Assembly (NCBI GenBank): GCA_035560235.1
Contig: DATMAG010000097.1
Coordinates: 1 to 32,189, forward strand
Reading direction: 5' to 3'
Source of the DNA: DASRDU01 sp035560235
GTDB taxonomy: Bacteria; Acidobacteriota; Blastocatellia; RBC074
DNA: 32,189 nucleotides
Below are positions 1 to 7,906 of this stretch, piece by piece. Numbering within the stretch: the first letter of the stretch is position 1; every line of letters starts with the position of its first letter. Below the pieces are notes generated by a model. It saw only the letters and a list, made by a program, of their open reading frames with translations. It was not told the origin of the DNA and made no database searches. A program made the translations under genes and the position numbers.

Positions 1-312
1 ACCGCCGTGCCGATTGAGCCAGCCCTGCAATGATCCGTCGGGCGCGTACTCGCTGGCGATCACGACATAGCCATTGTAAAGACCGGCTTCGATAAACGGC
101 AGCACGTTGGGATGACCGCTCGCCGCGATCCAGATTTCCGCTTCCGCGTCAATCGTGTCGAGATCAATATCCTCGTCACGCGGGATTTTGAGCGCGACCT
201 CGCGGGCTTTGCGGGCTTCGACATTCTTCGCCTTCCAGACCACGCCAAACGTGCCGCTGCCGAGTTTGCTGATGAGTTGATAAGGGCCGATTTTGTCGCC
301 GGATTTGGGCAT
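1..312 (-). CDS. Ser/Thr protein kinase, N-terminal fragment (truncated by window edge)
   Basis: The first 104 codons of a Hanks-type protein kinase are visible; the rest lies beyond position 1. Visible elements are the glycine-rich ATP loop GSGTFGVVW (residues 18-26), the VALK strand with the catalytic lysine at residue 42, an acidic helix (DAEAEIW, about 55-61) that should supply the lysine-pairing glutamate, and the hinge-like stretch VIASEYAPDGSL (84-95). These are standard N-lobe features of bacterial signalling kinases, which phosphorylate Ser/Thr on partner proteins. Start ATG at 312 places the kinase fold directly at the N-terminus with no signal peptide. The ribosome site is weak (purine-rich GAAGAAGA upstream). 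Substrates and any C-terminal sensor or membrane domain cannot be seen. The family call is secure; the function is not. Confidence 0.9.
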   Translation of the reverse strand, partial: MPKSGDKIGPYQLISKLGSGTFGVVWKAKNVEARKAREVALKIPRDEDIDLDTIDAEAEIWIAASGHPNVLPFIEAGLYNGYVVIASEYAPDGSLQGWLNRHGG

Positions 313-424
313 GGGTGATCTGTCTTCTTCAGCGGCGCCTCTCGTCAGATACTGCTTCGGAGTTCGTCATCAAAGTGTTTGCCTCGCAGCAGAGAAACAG
401 GCTGTCTTCAGGAAACGCTTTCTT

Positions 425-613
425 CTAACCCATCTCAGCGGCGCCAGGCAGGCCTGCAATTCTTTTTGCCTCCCGCACCGCAGTCGTTGCCATAACTGAG
501 GAGGGCGGCGGCGAAGTCTGCGCCCCCTGCGCTTCGATCTGTTCATCTCCATCCAGCCACTGACGAAACCTGTCAACGGAACTGTTATTTTCATGCGCTG
601 AACCTCCTCTCAT
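425..613 (-). CDS. possible 62-aa small protein upstream of the kinase
   Basis: This is a short open frame, read in the same direction as the kinase and ending 112 bases before it. It begins with ATG at 613. The peptide is hydrophilic (segments such as RFRQWLDGDEQIEAQ) with no domain I recognise. A strong purine-rich site (GAGGAGG) lies just inside its 5' end. That site is better placed for an overlapping frame starting at 594, whose arginine-rich product looks unnatural. Third-position GC is lower than in neighbouring genes. It could be a degenerate or spurious frame; I keep it as a weak candidate only. Confidence 0.2.
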   Translation of the reverse strand: MRGGSAHENNSSVDRFRQWLDGDEQIEAQGAQTSPPPSSVMATTAVREAKRIAGLPGAAEMG

Positions 614-774
614 GGCTGATCCGACCGGATTTGAGCGGCAGGCATAATTTCCATCGGATCACTGGCATTAAATGTGCGCGCATTATCACAAATCGTTTTG
701 AAATGCTGCAAGCGGCAGGATCAGATCAGGAATTGAGACTTAATCGGAACAGACCACATTGGGACACAAGTCGT

Positions 775-857
775 ACAGTACAGGGAGTGGTAGCGACCTG
801 GTCTTTGTGAAAGCGATTCGTTCCGCAACGCCAGGTCGCTACCGCTCCCTGTACTGT
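775..857. repeat. inverted repeat A (27-bp arms)
   Basis: The left arm at 775-801 and right arm at 831-857 are reverse complements with a single mismatch, around a 29-nt loop. The arms contain the recognisable core GGTAGCGACCTGG. The transcript of either strand would fold into a long stable hairpin. There is no U-run, so a simple terminator is unlikely. It resembles REP-like or miniature palindromic elements. Confidence 0.9.
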
Positions 858-896
858 CAATGGCATTGAATTAAATCGAAGCACGCGACAGTGGGA

Positions 897-963
897 CAGT
901 ACGCGAGCGTCAGTGAGCGCCTGACATTGCGGGATCGGGGCGCTCGCTGACGCTCGCGTACTG
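897..963. repeat. inverted repeat B (25-bp arms)
   Basis: The left arm at 897-921 and right arm at 939-963 are reverse complements with one mismatch around a 17-nt loop. The arm sequence (core GACGCTCGCGTACTG) differs from repeats A and C. Only the outermost CAGTAC-type ends resemble those of repeat A. Confidence 0.9.
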
Positions 964-1010
964 CAATGGGGTCCCAATCTTTCGTGGTGTGATTTAAGGA
1001 AAGGGGCAAC

Positions 1011-1083
1011 CATTGGAGCGCGAGCAGCCTGCCCGCTCAGTGCTTTGCCAGACGATAGCGGGCAGGCTGCCCGCGCTCCAATG
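1011..1083. repeat. inverted repeat C (27-bp arms)
   Basis: The left arm at 1011-1037 and right arm at 1057-1083 are reverse complements with one mismatch around a 19-nt loop. The core GCAGCCTGCCCGCT is itself nearly palindromic, so each arm may also fold alone. It is the third hairpin of the mosaic. Confidence 0.9.
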
Positions 1084-1328
1084 CTTAGTTCAATGCCATT
1101 GCCCTGTACTGTCCCAGTGTTGCGTGGCCTGTGGCCTGATTTTGTCAAAAGAGCAGCGAGCAATGGCAAACCCTGTTTTCCACCGCATCTCTGGCGCCTG
1201 AAAGGTCGGGACTCACCGCTACGAAGCCCGCCTTTGCAAAATCAAAGTGCAGCCATTATCATCCCGGCTTACTTCTCCGGATTAAAAGTTACCCTTGAGT
1301 TCCGCACTCAAAAAAACGACTGAGTCAC

Positions 1329-1350
1329 AGCCGCGCTTGTGCGGCTTTTT
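1329..1350 (+). terminator. terminator-like hairpin upstream of lpdA
   Basis: AGCCGC (1329-1334) pairs with GCGGCT (1341-1346) and is followed at once by a run of T to 1350, the form of a small intrinsic terminator. It ends 45 bases before the lpdA start. It could stop readthrough from the repeat region or act as an attenuator in an lpdA leader. With only six base pairs the strength is uncertain. Confidence 0.45.
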
Positions 1351-1395
1351 GCTGCCGCGCGGTGAATGAAGACCGCAGACTGACGAAGGAGAAAA

Positions 1396-2796
1396 ATGGC
1401 AGAACAATTCGATGTGACTGTGATTGGGGCCGGGCCGGGTGGTTACACGGCGGCCATTCGCGCCGCCCAGATGGGACTGAAGACCGCCATCGTCGAACGC
1501 GACAAGGACCTCGGCGGCACCTGCCTGCTGCGCGGCTGCATTCCGACCAAGGAGTACCTGCATTCGGCGCACATTGCCGATACGATGCGTCACGCTGATG
1601 AATTCGGCTTTGAGATCAGCGACTGGAAGGTGAATTTCGGGAACGTCTACAAACGCAAGAACAAGGTCGTCAGCCAGCTTTCCAAAGGCGTCGAGTTCCT
1701 GATGAAGAAGAACAAAATCACCGTCTTCAAGGGACAGGGCGCGCTCGCGGGCAAAGGCAAAGTCAGTGTGACCGGCGCTGGCGGCAGCACGCAGACGATT
1801 GAAACAAAGAACATCATCATTGCCACCGGTTCGGCTCCGCGCCTGCTGCCGGGCCTTGAAGTTCAGGCTCCGCGCGTGGTGACGAGCGATGAACTGCTCG
1901 AACTGCAGCAGGTGCCGAGATCAATGGTCGTGCTGGGCGCAGGCGCAGTCGGCGTTGAATTCGCTTCGGTCTTCAATCATTTCGGCAGCGAAGTGACCGT
2001 GATGGAACTGCTGCCGCGCATCGTGCCGATTGAGGATGAGGAAGTGTCAAAGGAACTGACCCGCGTTTTCAGGAAGCGCAAAATCGAGGTGATGACTGAC
2101 ACGCGCTTTCAGTCAGCGAAAGTGAATGACGGCGATGTTGAGATCACTTACACCGACAAGAACGGGAAAGAGGGTAAGATCAGTTGCGAAACGCTGCTCG
2201 TCGCGGTTGGTCGCCGTCCGGTGACTGACGGGCTGGGCGTTGAAGGCACGCGGGTTGAAATGGATCGCGGCTTCATCAAAGTGGATGAGTTCTATCGCAC
2301 CAGCGAACCGAACGTTTACGCCATCGGCGACGTGATTCCGACGCCGCAACTGGCGCACGTCGGAGCCAGGGAAGGCTGCGTCGCGGCGGAACACATTGCC
2401 GGAAAGAATCCGCGCCCGATCAATTACCTGCACGTGCCGAACTGCACCTACTGCGAACCCGAAATCGGCAGCGTCGGTTACACCGAAGCGAAGGCGAAGG
2501 AGCAGGGCTACGAAATCAAGGTCGGCAGGTTCCCGTTCTCGGCGCTCGGCAAGGCGAAAATTCTCGGTGCAACGGATGGCTTCGTCAAAGTGATTGCCGA
2601 TGCGAAATACGATGAAGTCCTCGGCATTCACATCATCGGCCCGCACGCGACCGACCTGCTGGCCGAAGCCTGTGTGGCGATGGGCCTCGAAGCCACTGCC
2701 GAAGAACTCGGCCACATCATGCACGCGCATCCGACGCTGTCAGAATCAGTGATGGAGGCCGCCGAAGCGGTGCATGGTCTGGCGATCAATTTCTGA
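1396..2796 (+). CDS. lpdA: dihydrolipoyl dehydrogenase (E3)
   Basis: This is a flavoprotein disulfide reductase of 466 aa, the usual length for E3. It reoxidises dihydrolipoyl groups on E2 (and on GcvH where present) with NAD+. Visible in order are the FAD-binding loop GAGPGGYTAA (11-20), the redox-active pair C43/C48 in GTCLLRGCIPTK, the NAD-binding loop GAGAVGVEFA, the second FAD contact YAIGDV, and the C-terminal catalytic His-Glu in HPTLSE (H445/E450). The redox loop reads CLLRGC rather than the common CLNVGC, a modest deviation that keeps both cysteines. The site AAGGAG lies four bases before the ATG. It is first in a run with a small ORF, E2 and lipB, so it probably serves that complex. 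Confidence 0.95.
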   Translation: MAEQFDVTVIGAGPGGYTAAIRAAQMGLKTAIVERDKDLGGTCLLRGCIPTKEYLHSAHIADTMRHADEFGFEISDWKVNFGNVYKRKNKVVSQLSKGVEFLMKKNKITVFKGQGALAGKGKVSVTGAGGSTQTIETKNIIIATGSAPRLLPGLEVQAPRVVTSDELLELQQVPRSMVVLGAGAVGVEFASVFNHFGSEVTVMELLPRIVPIEDEEVSKELTRVFRKRKIEVMTDTRFQSAKVNDGDVEITYTDKNGKEGKISCETLLVAVGRRPVTDGLGVEGTRVEMDRGFIKVDEFYRTSEPNVYAIGDVIPTPQLAHVGAREGCVAAEHIAGKNPRPINYLHVPNCTYCEPEIGSVGYTEAKAKEQGYEIKVGRFPFSALGKAKILGATDGFVKVIADAKYDEVLGIHIIGPHATDLLAEACVAMGLEATAEELGHIMHAHPTLSESVMEAAEAVHGLAINF

Positions 2797-2812
2797 CAAA
2801 AGGATTCAGGCG

Positions 2813-3013
2813 ATGAATATCAGAGTGACCAGACGCAAACGGAACGGACAGCCGCTGAAAAAGGCTGTCCCGCCTGAAGTGCTTCTGGCAGAAATTGGAA
2901 ACAACTCTGATGCTCCGCTGATTGCCAGAGAACTGCTGGCCATCAGAAAGGAACGCGAAAAAAAAGGCCAGCCTGACCGGACAATTGAACAGATTTTTGA
3001 AGAACTGGATTGA
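2813..3013 (+). CDS. small hypothetical protein (66 aa) between E3 and E2
   Basis: The short gene lies 16 bases after lpdA and ends 25 bases before the E2 start. I chose ATG 2813, which has an AAAGGA site just upstream; an ATG at 2774 would overlap lpdA. The product starts basic (RVTRRKRNGQPLKK) and becomes helical and mixed-charge (ARELLAIRKEREKKGQ), ending acidic (EQIFEELD). There are no cysteines, membrane segment or signal peptide. I do not recognise the family. Its place inside a lipoate-enzyme operon suggests an accessory role, but a chance passenger is equally possible. Confidence 0.65.
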   Translation: MNIRVTRRKRNGQPLKKAVPPEVLLAEIGNNSDAPLIARELLAIRKEREKKGQPDRTIEQIFEELD

Positions 3014-3038
3014 AGCGAAATACAGGAGAACAGAAATA

Positions 3039-4820
3039 ATGGCTACAGATGTGCTGATGCCTCAGATGGGCGAATCCATTGCTGAAGGCACGATTGTGCG
3101 TTGGCTCAAAAAAGTTGGCGACACGGTTCAGAAGGATGAACCGCTCTTCGAGATTTCGACCGACAAGGTAGACGCCGAAATTCCCGCGCCTGTGGGCGGA
3201 ACGCTGCTGGAAATTCTGGCTCAGGAAGGCGAAACCGTTGGCGTCAATCTGCCGGTGGCGCGCATCGGTGAAGCAGGTGAGGCCGGAGCGGCTGCGCCTG
3301 CGGCTCCTGCGCCAGTACGGCAGGCTGACGGCGCGGGCGAACAATCGGCTCCGGTTCCGCCGCCGCAGCCGATGACTGAAGTGCCGGGAGCTTCAATCAC
3401 CAATGCGCCGGTTCCGCCGCCTTCCGCGCCTGCGCCTGCCGCAGCGGGCGGAGCGACAACCAATGTCGTGATGCCTCAGATGGGTGAATCCATTGCTGAA
3501 GGCACGATTGTGCGTTGGCTCAAAAAAATCGGTGACACGGTTCAGAAGGATGAACCGCTCTTCGAGATTTCGACCGACAAGGTGGATGCCGAAATTCCCG
3601 CGCCTGCCTCCGGGACGCTGCTTTCGATCAATGCGCAGGAAGGTGAGACTGTCGCGGTCAACGCTGTCGTCGGCGTCATCGGTGAAGCCGGAGCCGCCGC
3701 GCCTGCGCCCACTGCACAGGCTCCTGCGACTTCAGCGACTGCGCCGTCTGCGCAGGCGGCTCAGGCTGCCGCGCCGCCTGCGCAGGCCAGAACTGCGGCT
3801 GCCGGTGCGCCGGGGTCAGTCGAAGAATTGCGCCGCACGAAATCATCACCGGTCGTGCGCAAGATCGCTGAAGAACACGGCATCAACGTGGCAGACGTGC
3901 CCGGCACAGGCATTTCAGGGCGTGTGACCAAACAGGACATTCTCAATTACCTGCAGAACAGACCGGCCGCTGCTCCCGCTGTTCCGGCTGCTCCCGCTGC
4001 GCCTGCTGTTCCGGCTGCGCCGTCTGCTCCTGCGCCGACTGCACCGGCAGCGAAAGCGCCTGCGCCGCCGCCTGCACCTGCTGCGCCCGCACCGCGCGCC
4101 TTTGCGCCGGGCGAGCGCGTCCGCGTCGAGCCGATGAGCATGATGCGCCGGAAGATTGCCGAGCACATGACGATGAGCAAACGCACGTCGGCGCACGTGA
4201 CGACTTTCTTTGAAGTTGATTTCACGAACATCGCCCGCCTGCGTGATCGCGTCAAGGAAGATTTCAAGGCGCGCAACGGCGTCAATCTGACCTTCCTGCC
4301 GTTTGTCATCAAGGCCGTAACTGAAGCGCTCAAAGCCACGCCGATTCTCAATGCCTCGGTTGATGGCGAGAGCATCGTTTACAAGCAGGACATCAACATC
4401 GGCATTGCCGTTGCGCTCGACTGGGGGCTGATTGTGCCGGTCATCAAGAATGCCGATGAACTGAGCCTGCTCGGTCTGGCCCGCGCTTCGCAGGATCTGG
4501 CGGCGCGCGCGCGCAACAAGCAGCTCAAGCCCGACGAGGTTTCCGGCGGCACGTTCTCAATTACGAACTTCGGATTGTACGGCGGCACGACTGCGACGCC
4601 GGTCATCAATCAGCCGCAGGTGGCGATTCTCGGTTTCGGCGGCGTGCACAAACGTCCGTGGGTCGTTGAGACGCCCGAAGGCGATGCGATTGCCATTCGC
4701 CACATCAGCATGCTCAGCCTGTCATTCGATCATCGCATCATTGACGGCGCGGTGGCCGATCAGTTCATGGCTCATCTGAAGAAGCTGATCGAAACGACCG
4801 ATTTTTCGGGGCTGGTTTAG
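3039..4820 (+). CDS. 2-oxo acid dehydrogenase E2, dihydrolipoamide acyltransferase with two lipoyl domains
   Basis: This is the 593-aa core enzyme of a 2-oxo acid dehydrogenase complex, which moves an acyl group from E1 to CoA. In order it has: lipoyl domain 1 (about 1-77, lipoyl-lysine K43 in STDKVDAEIPAP); an Ala/Pro-rich linker; lipoyl domain 2 (about 140-215, K181); a second linker; an E3-binding domain (about 264-306, SSPVVRKIAEEHG); a long Ala/Pro linker; and the catalytic domain (about 360-593) ending with the active-site DHRIIDG (H565, D569). The start at 3039 has AGGAG at 3024-3028, and an upstream in-frame start would overlap the small ORF. Architecture resembles the actinobacterial SucB/DlaT type, so pyruvate or 2-oxoglutarate specificity is open. 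No E1 gene is in the window. Confidence 0.93.
   Translation: MATDVLMPQMGESIAEGTIVRWLKKVGDTVQKDEPLFEISTDKVDAEIPAPVGGTLLEILAQEGETVGVNLPVARIGEAGEAGAAAPAAPAPVRQADGAGEQSAPVPPPQPMTEVPGASITNAPVPPPSAPAPAAAGGATTNVVMPQMGESIAEGTIVRWLKKIGDTVQKDEPLFEISTDKVDAEIPAPASGTLLSINAQEGETVAVNAVVGVIGEAGAAAPAPTAQAPATSATAPSAQAAQAAAPPAQARTAAAGAPGSVEELRRTKSSPVVRKIAEEHGINVADVPGTGISGRVTKQDILNYLQNRPAAAPAVPAAPAAPAVPAAPSAPAPTAPAAKAPAPPPAPAAPAPRAFAPGERVRVEPMSMMRRKIAEHMTMSKRTSAHVTTFFEVDFTNIARLRDRVKEDFKARNGVNLTFLPFVIKAVTEALKATPILNASVDGESIVYKQDINIGIAVALDWGLIVPVIKNADELSLLGLARASQDLAARARNKQLKPDEVSGGTFSITNFGLYGGTTATPVINQPQVAILGFGGVHKRPWVVETPEGDAIAIRHISMLSLSFDHRIIDGAVADQFMAHLKKLIETTDFSGLV
3057..3191 (+). repeat. intragenic direct repeat, copy 1 (lipoyl domain 1)
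   Basis: This 135-base stretch recurs 414 bases downstream at 3471-3605 with only six differences (about 96% identity), most of them synonymous. It covers the first part of the lipoyl domain including the lipoyl-lysine codon. Outside these limits the two domains diverge clearly. Confidence 0.95.
3471..3605 (+). repeat. intragenic direct repeat, copy 2 (lipoyl domain 2)
   Basis: This is the second copy of the 135-base segment described at 3057-3191. Identity at synonymous positions points to recent duplication or gene conversion rather than protein-level selection alone. Confidence 0.95.
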
Positions 4821-4836
4821 GAAAGAAGAGTGAGAA

Positions 4837-5541
4837 GTGAAGCAGAGGCCCTTCACCTTTCACTGCCATATGCGAAGTTGTGAAACACGCTGGCTCGGTC
4901 GCCTGCCTTACGCCGAGGCGCTGGCGTTGCAGAAAAGTCTGCACGAGGCGCGCAAACGCGACGAAGTTCAGGACACGCTGCTGCTGCTTGAACATCCTCA
5001 CGTCATCACGCTGGGGACATCGGCGAACCGGGCCAACATTATTGCATCGCCTGAACTGCTGGCCGCGCGCGGCGTTGAAGTCTTTGACACCGGGCGCGGC
5101 GGCGATGTGACTTATCACGGGCCGGGTCAGCTTGTCGGTTATCCAGTCATCAGCCTCGCGCCTGACCGCTGCGACATTCGCCGTTACGTGCGCGACCTGC
5201 AGGAAGTGCTGATTCGCGCGGCGGCTGATTTCGGCGTTGAAGCGCACCGTCACCCTGAACACATCGGCGTCTGGGTCGGTGATGAAAAGCTCGCGGCCAT
5301 CGGCATTCGCGTCTCGCGCTGGGTGACGATGCACGGCTTTGCCTTCAACGTCACAACCGATCTCGATTACTTCCGGCTGATTGTCCCGTGCGGCATTACC
5401 GATCACGGCGTGACTTCGCTTGAAAAGCTGTCTGGCAGAAAGATCGAACTGCCACAGGTCGCTTCTCGCGTGGCTCATCATTTCGGAGAAGTATTCAACA
5501 GACAAATGATCGCGACGGGTGAATTCAAGTCTCAGATTTGA
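4837..5541 (+). CDS. lipB: octanoyltransferase LipB
   Basis: LipB transfers octanoate from octanoyl-ACP to the lipoyl-lysine of E2 and GcvH, the first step of lipoate synthesis. The 234-aa product has the family signature RGGDVTYHGPGQLVGYP (87-103), the catalytic lysine K151 in GDEKLAAIGI and the catalytic cysteine C185 in VPCGITDHGVTSL. The chosen start is GTG at 4837, 16 bases after the E2 stop with a purine-rich AGGAAAG site upstream. ATG at 4870 would give 223 aa and also fits the family, so the start is not certain. The last codons and stop run into a palindromic low-complexity repeat. Placement directly after E2 makes functional sense. Confidence 0.95.
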   Translation: MKQRPFTFHCHMRSCETRWLGRLPYAEALALQKSLHEARKRDEVQDTLLLLEHPHVITLGTSANRANIIASPELLAARGVEVFDTGRGGDVTYHGPGQLVGYPVISLAPDRCDIRRYVRDLQEVLIRAAADFGVEAHRHPEHIGVWVGDEKLAAIGIRVSRWVTMHGFAFNVTTDLDYFRLIVPCGITDHGVTSLEKLSGRKIELPQVASRVAHHFGEVFNRQMIATGEFKSQI

Positions 5542-5557
5542 AATCTGAAATTTGAGA
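5531..5557. repeat. palindromic low-complexity repeat at lipB 3' end
   Basis: CAGATTT (5533-5539) and AAATCTG (5541-5547) form a perfect palindrome around one base, followed by further AAATTTGAGATCTG units. The lipB stop TGA (5539-5541) sits at its centre. It belongs to the same style of junction repeats as those at 7905 and 24067. Confidence 0.7.
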
Positions 5558-5589
5558 TCTGAACTCCTCCACTAACCCCTGCACCTTTC

Positions 5590-6885
5590 ATGGCCCGCAA
5601 ATTCAAAGTCTCCCTGACCACTCAGATTTTCATCGGCCTCGCTGTCGGCGTGATTGTCGGCTTTCTGATTCACCGGCTTGACGCCGACCCGGTGCACAAG
5701 GAACAGGCGATTCAATGGGTGCGCGTGCTGAGCCGCATCTTTCTGAGTCTGATCAAGGTCATCATTGCGCCGCTGATCTTTTCGACGCTCGTCGTCGGCA
5801 TTGCAGGCGCGGGCAGCATTAAGGAAGTCGGGCGCATCGGCCTGAAGGCGCTGATCTATTTTGAAATCGTCACCACTCTGGCCCTGTTCATCGGCCTCGG
5901 CGCGGTCAACCTGACGAAGCCTGGCGCGGGCGTCAACCTGCCGCAGGAACAGAGCGCCGAAGCCAGAGAGATTGCCGCGCGCGCAGGCAAAATGACGCCG
6001 CAGGATCACATCGTCAACATCTTTCCGACGAGCCTGCTCAAATCAATGGCTGAAAACGATGTGCTGCAGATCGTCGTCTTCAGCCTGATCTTTGCCGTCG
6101 CCGTTTCAGCCATCGGTGAAAAGGGCCGCCCGATGATCGCCTTTTGTGAATCGCTCTCTGAGGCGATGTTCAAATTCACCAATTACGTCATGAACTTTGC
6201 GCCGTGGGGCGTCGGCGCGGCGATGGCGGTGACGGTCGGCAGCAAGGGACTCGGAGTGCTGAAAAATCTGGCGCTGATGATTCTGACGCTGTACGGCGCG
6301 CTCGCGGTTTTTATTATCGTCGTGCTCGGCGCGGTCGCGCTGATCATTCGCCTGCCGATCCGTCGCTTCATCAGTCTGGTGAAGGAACCCGCGCTGCTGG
6401 CCTTCACAACGACTTCGAGCGAATCGGCCTTTCCGAAGGCGATGGAAAACATGGAACGCCTCGGCGTGCCGCGCCGCATCGTCAGCTTCGTGCTGCCGAT
6501 GGGTTACAGTTTCAATCTGGACGGTTCGACGCTCTACCTGTCGCTTGCGGCTGTGTTCGTTGCCCAGGCTTCAAATCATCCGCTGACGCTCGGACAGCAG
6601 TTGCTGATTCTGCTGACGCTGATGCTTTCAACCAAAGGCATCGCCGCCGTCCCGCGCGCGTCGCTGGTCGTGCTGGCTGGCACGCTCGCGCAGTTCGGCC
6701 TGCCGCTCGAAGGCATCGCCGTCATCCTCGGCGTGGATGAACTGATGGACATGGCGCGCACGGCCACAAATGTCGTTGGCAACTGCATGGCGACAGCGGT
6801 AGTTGCGCGATGGGAAGGCGAGTTCAACGACAAGGGCAATGAAGTGGTCGCGCCGGTCGAAGCTTCAGCAGTGAAACTGCATTGA
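5590..6885 (+). CDS. dicarboxylate/amino acid:cation symporter (DAACS family)
   Basis: This 431-aa inner-membrane transporter resembles GltP/DctA/GltT proteins, which import glutamate, aspartate or C4-dicarboxylates with H+ or Na+. Family signatures are clear: the first re-entrant loop TTTSSESAFPKAMENM, then PMGYSFNLDGSTLY, the second loop STKGIAAVPRASLVVL, and the last helix with DELMDMARTATNVVGNCMA that holds substrate- and cation-binding Asp/Arg/Asn positions. About eight hydrophobic segments are present and length is typical. In many family members an Arg in the last helix (here in MARTAT) binds acidic side chains, so an acidic substrate is likely. It sits between lipB and lipA with small gaps and could be co-transcribed, though its role there is not obvious. 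Confidence 0.92.
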   Translation: MARKFKVSLTTQIFIGLAVGVIVGFLIHRLDADPVHKEQAIQWVRVLSRIFLSLIKVIIAPLIFSTLVVGIAGAGSIKEVGRIGLKALIYFEIVTTLALFIGLGAVNLTKPGAGVNLPQEQSAEAREIAARAGKMTPQDHIVNIFPTSLLKSMAENDVLQIVVFSLIFAVAVSAIGEKGRPMIAFCESLSEAMFKFTNYVMNFAPWGVGAAMAVTVGSKGLGVLKNLALMILTLYGALAVFIIVVLGAVALIIRLPIRRFISLVKEPALLAFTTTSSESAFPKAMENMERLGVPRRIVSFVLPMGYSFNLDGSTLYLSLAAVFVAQASNHPLTLGQQLLILLTLMLSTKGIAAVPRASLVVLAGTLAQFGLPLEGIAVILGVDELMDMARTATNVVGNCMATAVVARWEGEFNDKGNEVVAPVEASAVKLH

Positions 6886-6937
6886 CTGTTGCATCCATAC
6901 GATTGAAGCGATCAGCAATTACATTGATAATCAGCTT

Positions 6938-7906
6938 ATGAGTGAAGTAATAACCAAACCGAAAAGACCGACCGGGCCGAAACCTGAATGGCTGAAGATT
7001 CGTCTCAACACGGGCGGCGAATACAAAAACATTCAGCGGCTGATGAATGATCTGAGCCTGCACACCGTGTGTCAGGAAGCGCGCTGCCCGAATGTTTATG
7101 AATGCTGGTCGCACGGTACGGCGACTTTCATGATTTCGGGTGAGGTCTGCACGCGGCGATGCGGATTCTGCGCCGTCAGCAAGGGCGCGCCGGTTCCGCT
7201 CGATACGGAAGAACCGCGCCACGTGGCTGAAGCCGTGCGCAAAATGAATGTGAAGCACGCGGTCATTACCGGAGTCAATCGTGATGACCTGCCGGACGGC
7301 GCAGCGGCGCACTGGGTCGCGACGATCAATGCCGTGCGCGCGCTCAATCCGACAACCAAAGTCGAGGTGCTGATTCCCGATTTCGAGGGCAACACGGCGG
7401 CTATGGATGCGGTCTTTGCGGCGCGGCCTGATGTGATGAATCACAACACTGAAACCGTGCCGCGTCTTTATCGCCGTGTGCGCCCGCAGGCGAAATACCA
7501 GGAATGGACGATGATGCTGCTTGAGCGGGCGGCGAGGTTTCGCGATGAACACGCGCCGCAGATGCTGACCAAATCGGGCGTGATGGTCGGGCTGGGTGAA
7601 ACGACCGAAGAGATCATTGAAACGATGCGCGACCTGCGTCGTGTGGACTGCGACATTCTGACCATCGGACAGTATCTGCAACCGGCGGCGAAGCGTCTGC
7701 CGGTCGAGAAGTTTTACACGCCGGAAGAGTTTGCCGAGTTCAAACGCATCGGGCTGGAGATGGGCTTTCGTTACGTTGAATCGGGGCCGCTCGTACGGTC
7801 AAGCTATCACGCGCACGAACACATCCCGGATGAACTGAAAAACAAGACCGCGCTGCCGGTGCTTAACGAAACGCTGCGGCGCGAACTGCCGGTGCTGAAC
7901 CTGTAG
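6938..7906 (+). CDS. lipA: lipoyl synthase LipA
   Basis: LipA is a radical SAM enzyme that inserts two sulfur atoms into octanoyl-lysine to make the lipoyl cofactor. The 322-aa protein shows the auxiliary-cluster cysteines C45, C50 and C56 (CQEARCPNVYEC), the radical SAM motif C71/C75/C78 (CTRRCGFC), and the C-terminal RSSY (287-290) whose serine ligates the auxiliary [4Fe-4S] cluster. All key residues are present. No strong ribosome site precedes ATG 6938. With lipB and the E2/E3 genes it completes endogenous lipoylation. The ferredoxin gene that follows may supply electrons. The stop codon borders an inverted low-complexity repeat. Confidence 0.96.
   Translation: MSEVITKPKRPTGPKPEWLKIRLNTGGEYKNIQRLMNDLSLHTVCQEARCPNVYECWSHGTATFMISGEVCTRRCGFCAVSKGAPVPLDTEEPRHVAEAVRKMNVKHAVITGVNRDDLPDGAAAHWVATINAVRALNPTTKVEVLIPDFEGNTAAMDAVFAARPDVMNHNTETVPRLYRRVRPQAKYQEWTMMLLERAARFRDEHAPQMLTKSGVMVGLGETTEEIIETMRDLRRVDCDILTIGQYLQPAAKRLPVEKFYTPEEFAEFKRIGLEMGFRYVESGPLVRSSYHAHEHIPDELKNKTALPVLNETLRRELPVLNL

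Larger units (their letters stand above)
858..1125. repeat. outer inverted repeat enclosing hairpins B and C
   Basis: Segment 858-874 (CAATGGCATTGAATTAA) recurs inverted at 1085-1101 with one mismatch. Segment 883-902 (with TGGGACAGTAC) recurs inverted at 1106-1125 with two mismatches. These two pairs therefore bracket hairpins B and C, giving a nested palindrome-within-palindrome structure and suggesting that repeats inserted into or beside earlier repeats. No transposase frame is present. Confidence 0.75.
313..1395. other. long intergenic region between divergent kinase and lpdA
   Basis: About 1.08 kb separates two divergently oriented genes. The kinase-proximal part (313-750) contains only the weak small ORF at 425-613 and nothing else recognisable. 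The middle (753-1127) is packed with inverted repeats described separately. The part next to lpdA (1130-1395) holds a terminator-like hairpin at 1329-1350 and the lpdA ribosome site. Promoters for both genes should lie here, but I could not pick a convincing -35/-10 pair. Confidence 0.7.

Noticed and set aside
726..1169. 147-aa minus-strand open frame across the repeat mosaic
   Set aside because: It is read straight through three inverted repeats and their linkers, has no ribosome site or domain, and the composition reflects the repeats.
2922..3038. Upstream in-frame extension of the E2 gene
   Set aside because: It would overlap the 66-aa gene and add non-lipoyl sequence. ATG 3039 has a good ribosome site and starts the family N-terminus.
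4765..5505. 246-aa antisense frame opposite lipB
   Set aside because: lipB has all catalytic residues in the plus frame. The minus frame is a shadow created by high GC third positions.
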